DNA of 38,484 bases from Cryomorphaceae bacterium. Its GTDB lineage: Bacteria > Bacteroidota > Bacteroidia > Flavobacteriales > Flavobacteriaceae. The translations under genes were made by a program, and so were the position numbers. The stretch lies in contig QOQA01000014.1 of the NCBI GenBank assembly GCA_003331875.1, positions 1 through 38,484 of the forward strand, in the 5' to 3' direction. Shown piece after piece: positions 35,206-38,484 of the stretch. Each line of letters opens with the position of its first letter. Within the stretch, counting starts at the first letter, position 1. The notes under the pieces were generated by a model. It saw nothing but the letters and a program-made list of their open reading frames with translations. It searched no databases and was not told the DNA's origin.

Positions 35206-35907
35206 TTAACGTCTTCTTTGTTTATTACCTTTATTTTTAGAATTCGATGAACTCAAACCAACCAAAGGGGAAAGCTCTCTTTTTCCATAAACCTCACCCT
35301 TCATGATCCATACTTTTACACCTAACCTACCATAGGTGGTATGTGCCTCAACTAAAGCATAATCTATGTCAGCTCTGAATGTTGATAATGGGATTCTTCC
35401 TTCTTTATAAGTTTCAGATCTAGCCATTTCAGCCCCATTCAATCTTCCAGAAATTTGAACTTTAATACCCTCTGCATTCATTCTCATGGTTGCAGCTATA
35501 GACATTTTAATTGCTCTTCTATATGAAATTCTACCTTCAATTTGTCTAGCAATTGATGATGCGACAAGTTGAGCCTCTAATTCTGGTCTCTTTATTTCAA
35601 CAATATTAAGTTGAATGTCTTTCTGTGATAATTTCTTTAATTCTTCCTTTAACTTATCCACCTCTTGTCCTGCTTTACCTATAATAATACCTGGTCTAGC
35701 GGTGGTAATAGTTATTGTTATTAATTTCAAAGTCCTCTCAATAATCACACGCGAAACACTCGCTTTTGATAATCTTGTAAAAATATATTTTCTTATAACT
35801 TCATCTTCAGCAATCATATCACCATATTTTTTACCACCATACCAGTTGGACTCCCATCCTCTGATGATGCCTAACCTATTACCTATTGGATTTGTTTTCT
35901 GACCCAT
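35206..35907 (-). CDS. rpsC: 30S ribosomal protein S3
   Basis: S3 lines the mRNA entry channel. The 233-aa product begins [20 protein letters not shown] and contains a KH RNA-binding domain (about 40-110) with [18 protein letters not shown], followed by the S3 C-terminal domain ([45 protein letters not shown]). A short basic tail ([10 protein letters not shown]) ends it. Gaps are 2 nt (rplV) and 1 nt (rplP). Confidence 0.98.
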   Translation of the reverse strand: MGQKTNPIGNRLGIIRGWESNWYGGKKYGDMIAEDEVIRKYIFTRLSKASVSRVIIERTLKLITITITTARPGIIIGKAGQEVDKLKEELKKLSQKDIQLNIVEIKRPELEAQLVASSIARQIEGRISYRRAIKMSIAATMRMNAEGIKVQISGRLNGAEMARSETYKEGRIPLSTFRADIDYALVEAHTTYGRLGVKVWIMKGEVYGKRELSPLVGLSSSNSKNKGNKQRRR

Positions 35908-35909
35908 TA

Positions 35910-36317
35910 TTAGTTATTAATTTCCTTTAAATTATCTAAAATCATTGTAACGTGATTTGACCTTTTTCTTATTCTATGAGCTCTGCCCTGGGGCGCTGGC
36001 CTTAGTCTTTTTAACATGCCTGCGCTATCAACTCTAATCTCACTTATAATAACATTTTCATTTTCGATATCAGTATCAGGATTTTTTTGCTGCCAGTTGC
36101 TTATTGCAGACAATAATAGTTTTTCCAATCTGCTTGAAGCATGCTTTGGGCTGAACTTTAAGATTGAAAGGGCATTATTAACTTTTTTCCCTCTAATCTG
36201 ATCAGCAACCAATCTCATTTTTCTAGGGGAGGTTGGGCAATTATTTAGACTTGCAGAAGCAATATTTTTCTTCAATTCCTTAACCATATTTGCGCTATTT
36301 CTTTTTCTAGATCCCAT
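35910..36317 (-). CDS. rplV: 50S ribosomal protein L22
   Basis: L22 extends a beta hairpin into the exit tunnel and contributes to macrolide response. I place the start at ATG 36317 (135 aa, [17 protein letters not shown]), 1 nt after the rpsS stop; an earlier non-ATG frame opening at 36377 lies inside rpsS and adds 20 unconserved residues. [26 protein letters not shown] and the hairpin [23 protein letters not shown] are intact. Confidence 0.96.
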   Translation of the reverse strand: MGSRKRNSANMVKELKKNIASASLNNCPTSPRKMRLVADQIRGKKVNNALSILKFSPKHASSRLEKLLLSAISNWQQKNPDTDIENENVIISEIRVDSAGMLKRLRPAPQGRAHRIRKRSNHVTMILDNLKEINN

Positions 36318-36318
36318 A

Positions 36319-36591
36319 TTACTTAAGTTTTTTACCTCCAGAATGTCCTCTAAATGATCTTGTTGGTGAAAATTCACCTAATTTGTGTCCAACCATATTC
36401 TCTGTGATATAAACAGGCACAAATTGTCTTCCATTATAAACAGCAATGGTTTGACCAACAAAGTCGGGAATAATCATCGAGGATCTGGACCATGTTTTAA
36501 TAACATTTTTCTTATTTGAATCCAGATTTTCTTGAACTCTTTTTAATAAGCTTTTATGAACGAATGGTCCTTTTTTAAGTGATCTAGGCAT
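36319..36591 (-). CDS. rpsS: 30S ribosomal protein S19
   Basis: S19 is in the small-subunit head with S13. The 90-aa product begins [19 protein letters not shown], with [24 protein letters not shown] and the C-terminal signature [24 protein letters not shown]. It is 2 nt after rplB. Confidence 0.98.
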   Translation of the reverse strand: MPRSLKKGPFVHKSLLKRVQENLDSNKKNVIKTWSRSSMIIPDFVGQTIAVYNGRQFVPVYITENMVGHKLGEFSPTRSFRGHSGGKKLK

Positions 36592-36593
36592 AA

Positions 36594-37415
36594 TTATTTT
36601 CTTCTTTCAATTATAAATTTATTACTAAACTTCTTTTTATTTCTTGTTCTGTATCCTTTTGCAGGTATACCATTTTTTGATCTAGGATGACCACCAGAGG
36701 CTTTACCTTCTCCACCACCCATTGGGTGGTCAACTGGGTTCATAACCACGGGTCTAGTTCTTGGTCTTCTTCCTAACCATCTAGTTCTTCCAGCTTTTCC
36801 TGAAACTACTAACTGATGATCAGAATTAGAAACTTGACCTATAGTAGCCATTGATTTGACAAGAACTAATCTTGTCTCACCTGAGGGCAACTTCAAAGTA
36901 GCAAACTTTCCATCACGAGCCATAAGCTGTGCAAATGATCCAGCACTCCTAGCTAAACTTGCACCTTTACCTGGGCTCAACTCAACACAAGAGACAGTAG
37001 TACCAAGTGGAATTGAAGAGAGAGGCATTGAGTTACCAATGTTTGGTTCAACCTTTTCTCCTGAAATTACTTTATCTCCAACCTTAAGTCCCTTAAGAGC
37101 AAGAATATATCTTTTTTCACCATCTTTAAACTTTATAAGAGAAATAAATCCAGACCTGTTGGGATCATACTCGATGGTTAAAACTTCAGCTTCATCATTA
37201 AATCTATCACGTTTAAAATCAATTAATCTGTATTGTTTTTTATGACCACCTCCTCTAAATTTCATGGTCATTCTTCCCTTGTTATTTCTTCCTCCAGATC
37301 TCTTTTTAGGCACCAACAAACTTTTTTCGGGTTTAGATGCTGTGATAGTATCAAAACTATTAACTGTTCTGCCCCTTTGACCTGGTGTTATCGGTTTAAG
37401 TTTTTTTACTGCCAT
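36594..37415 (-). CDS. rplB: 50S ribosomal protein L2
   Basis: L2 is needed for subunit joining and supports the peptidyl-transferase centre. The 273-aa product begins [20 protein letters not shown] and contains [22 protein letters not shown] and the C-terminal [19 protein letters not shown], which carries the invariant histidine of the family. Length is normal. It starts directly after rplW, with no gap. Confidence 0.98.
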   Translation of the reverse strand: MAVKKLKPITPGQRGRTVNSFDTITASKPEKSLLVPKKRSGGRNNKGRMTMKFRGGGHKKQYRLIDFKRDRFNDEAEVLTIEYDPNRSGFISLIKFKDGEKRYILALKGLKVGDKVISGEKVEPNIGNSMPLSSIPLGTTVSCVELSPGKGASLARSAGSFAQLMARDGKFATLKLPSGETRLVLVKSMATIGQVSNSDHQLVVSGKAGRTRWLGRRPRTRPVVMNPVDHPMGGGEGKASGGHPRSKNGIPAKGYRTRNKKKFSNKFIIERRK

Positions 37416-37706
37416 TTATAAATTATTATAAAAGTCAATTGAATCTCCATCTTGGATGTCAATTATCGCTTTTTTCTTAATGTTGGTTTTTGTTCTCTGA
37501 ACTCCTCTCTTTGTAAACTTTGTATTTCTTTCGGAACCATATATTTGTGTTCTTACTTTCTGAACAGTAACATTATACTTTTCTTGAACAGCATTTTTAA
37601 TTTGAATTTTATTAGCATCTCTACTAACAATAAATGAATAGCGATTCCTTAGCTCACTATCGTTAGTAGCTTTTTCTGTAATAATGGGTTCATATATGAC
37701 TTTCAT
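37416..37706 (-). CDS. rplW: 50S ribosomal protein L23
   Basis: L23 borders the exit tunnel and is the main docking site of trigger factor and SRP. The 96-aa product begins MKVIYEPIITEKATNDSELR and shows the typical YSFIVSRDANKIQIKNAVQEKYNVTVQKVRT core. It is 2 nt after rplD and abuts rplB. Confidence 0.97.
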   Translation of the reverse strand: MKVIYEPIITEKATNDSELRNRYSFIVSRDANKIQIKNAVQEKYNVTVQKVRTQIYGSERNTKFTKRGVQRTKTNIKKKAIIDIQDGDSIDFYNNL

Positions 37707-37708
37707 AA

Positions 37709-38335
37709 TTATGCTAATATTGATTCTAATTTACCAACTGCGTTTTCTTCAATTACTAAATGCTGCGCATTTAAAATATTATAAGTAGTGGCCTCTGTTT
37801 CAGAAACTACCTCATATCTATCCAAATTTCGCGCGGACAAATATACATTTTTATTACCTCCCTCAAGGACGAATAACGTTTTTTTGGAATCCAATCCTAC
37901 TGACTTCAAAATATCAACAAATGATTTGGTTTTTGGTGTCTTAAATTCAAGTTTTTCAATAATAGAAATTGCCTTATTTGAATACTTTTGAGATAAGGCA
38001 GATTTACGAGCTAATTTTTTAACATTTTTATTAACCTTAGAATTAAAATCTCTGGGTCTCGGACCAAAAATTGTTCCACCTCCCCTAAATAATGGATTTT
38101 TGATACTACCAGCACGAGCAGTACCTGTACCTTTTTGCTTTTTTATCTTTCTTGTACTTCCTTTAATTTCGGCTCTTTCTTTAGTTTTAGCATTTCCTTG
38201 TCTTTTATTGGAAAGGTGATTTTTTACATCTAAATATTGAGCATGTTCATTAGGTTCTATACCAAAAACATCTTTTGAAAGTTTTAACTCTCTTCCAGTT
38301 GATTTACCTTTGATGTTTATAACTTCTATTTTCAT
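37709..38335 (-). CDS. rplD: 50S ribosomal protein L4
   Basis: L4 is an early assembly protein lining the exit tunnel; in E. coli it also represses the S10 operon. The 208-aa product has the RNA-threading loop KKQKGTGTARAGSIKNP and FRGGGTIFGPRPRDF (about 70-105) and a C-terminal globular domain with SVGLDSKKTLFVLEGG. Its ATG overlaps the rplC stop by one base (TAATG). Confidence 0.98.
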   Translation of the reverse strand: MKIEVINIKGKSTGRELKLSKDVFGIEPNEHAQYLDVKNHLSNKRQGNAKTKERAEIKGSTRKIKKQKGTGTARAGSIKNPLFRGGGTIFGPRPRDFNSKVNKNVKKLARKSALSQKYSNKAISIIEKLEFKTPKTKSFVDILKSVGLDSKKTLFVLEGGNKNVYLSARNLDRYEVVSETEATTYNILNAQHLVIEENAVGKLESILA

Positions 38336-38484
38336 TATTTCTTAATTGATAAATATGAGTTTTTGTGACCTGGAACACACCCTTTAAGTACAATGATATT
38401 TTTTTCTGTTATAACTTTAATGACTTTTAAATTTTGGACAGTTACATTTTCATTACCTGTTTGACCAGCCATTTTCATCCCCTT
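38335..38484 (-). CDS. rplC: 50S ribosomal protein L3, C-terminal part (partial)
   Basis: The frame runs off the right edge and supplies the last 49 residues of L3: [20 protein letters not shown], then a beta-rich stretch, [16 protein letters not shown] at the end. The basic KMAGQTG followed by the VPG segment is typical of L3. The start and the rest of the S10-operon front (rpsJ) lie outside. The stop shares a base with the rplD start. Confidence 0.95.
   Translation of the reverse strand, partial: KGMKMAGQTGNENVTVQNLKVIKVITEKNIIVLKGCVPGHKNSYLSIKK

Noticed and set aside
36318-36377. A 20-residue N-terminal extension of L22
   Set aside because: It begins without ATG inside rpsS, while ATG 36317 gives the usual L22 N-terminus 1 nt after the rpsS stop.

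Overview
The window is a stretch of a very AT-rich, densely packed genome from a marine Flavobacteriia-type Bacteroidota. The evidence is the flavobacterial gene order rplQ-carA-eno-gltA after the ribosomal cluster, zinc-free L36 and S14 proteins, a bacteroidetal-type proteorhodopsin paired with a Blh carotene-cleavage gene, a MarR-fadB-fadA-acyl-CoA dehydrogenase operon, and promoter candidates of the TAnnTTTG type in place of sigma-70 boxes. Intergenic gaps are mostly 0-11 nt, two convergent gene pairs overlap at their 3' ends, and no gap exceeds about 230 nt. This fits a streamlined open-ocean genome. No tRNA, rRNA, CRISPR array, insertion sequence, prophage or defence gene was seen.

Layout, left to right. 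1-529 (+): the tail of an unidentified gene and a small secreted protein of the kind found beside ECF sigma factors. 620-4264 (+): purL. 4330-11505 (+): a fatty-acid beta-oxidation operon (marR, fadB-like hydratase/dehydrogenase, thiolase, acyl-CoA dehydrogenase) ending with a secreted M28 peptidase; a 36-bp perfect palindrome lies in front of marR. 11502-13664 (-): a FtsX/LolE-like permease and a cystathionine beta-synthase-like PLP enzyme, diverging from a NamZ (DUF1343) muramidase at 13640-14830 (+), which runs into queE (-). A VOC-fold gene (+) faces folD and ffh (-).

18128-19988: the phototrophy locus. blh (-) and proteorhodopsin (+) diverge from a shared 232-bp spacer. Blh is expected to make retinal from beta-carotene, and the rhodopsin uses it for a light-driven proton pump with the D/T/E pump residues, Met at the spectral-tuning site (green) and Gly at the position that lets some rhodopsins bind a carotenoid antenna. 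A strong hairpin terminator ends the rhodopsin gene.

20045-25515 (-): argS, gltA, eno, carA. 25604-38484 (-): 28 ribosomal, translation and secretion genes of the S10-spc-alpha cluster (rplC to rplQ, with secY, infA and rpoA) in canonical order. Two short genes, rpmJ and rpmD, lie in the gaps between longer reading frames. L17 carries an unusual Ala/Glu/Pro tail encoded by an 18-bp tandem repeat, and a probable terminator separates rplQ from carA.

I did not find a clearly new multi-gene system. The points most worth following up are the predicted antenna-capable rhodopsin, the palindrome before marR, the repeat-encoded L17 tail, and the overlapping divergent starts at 13640-13664.
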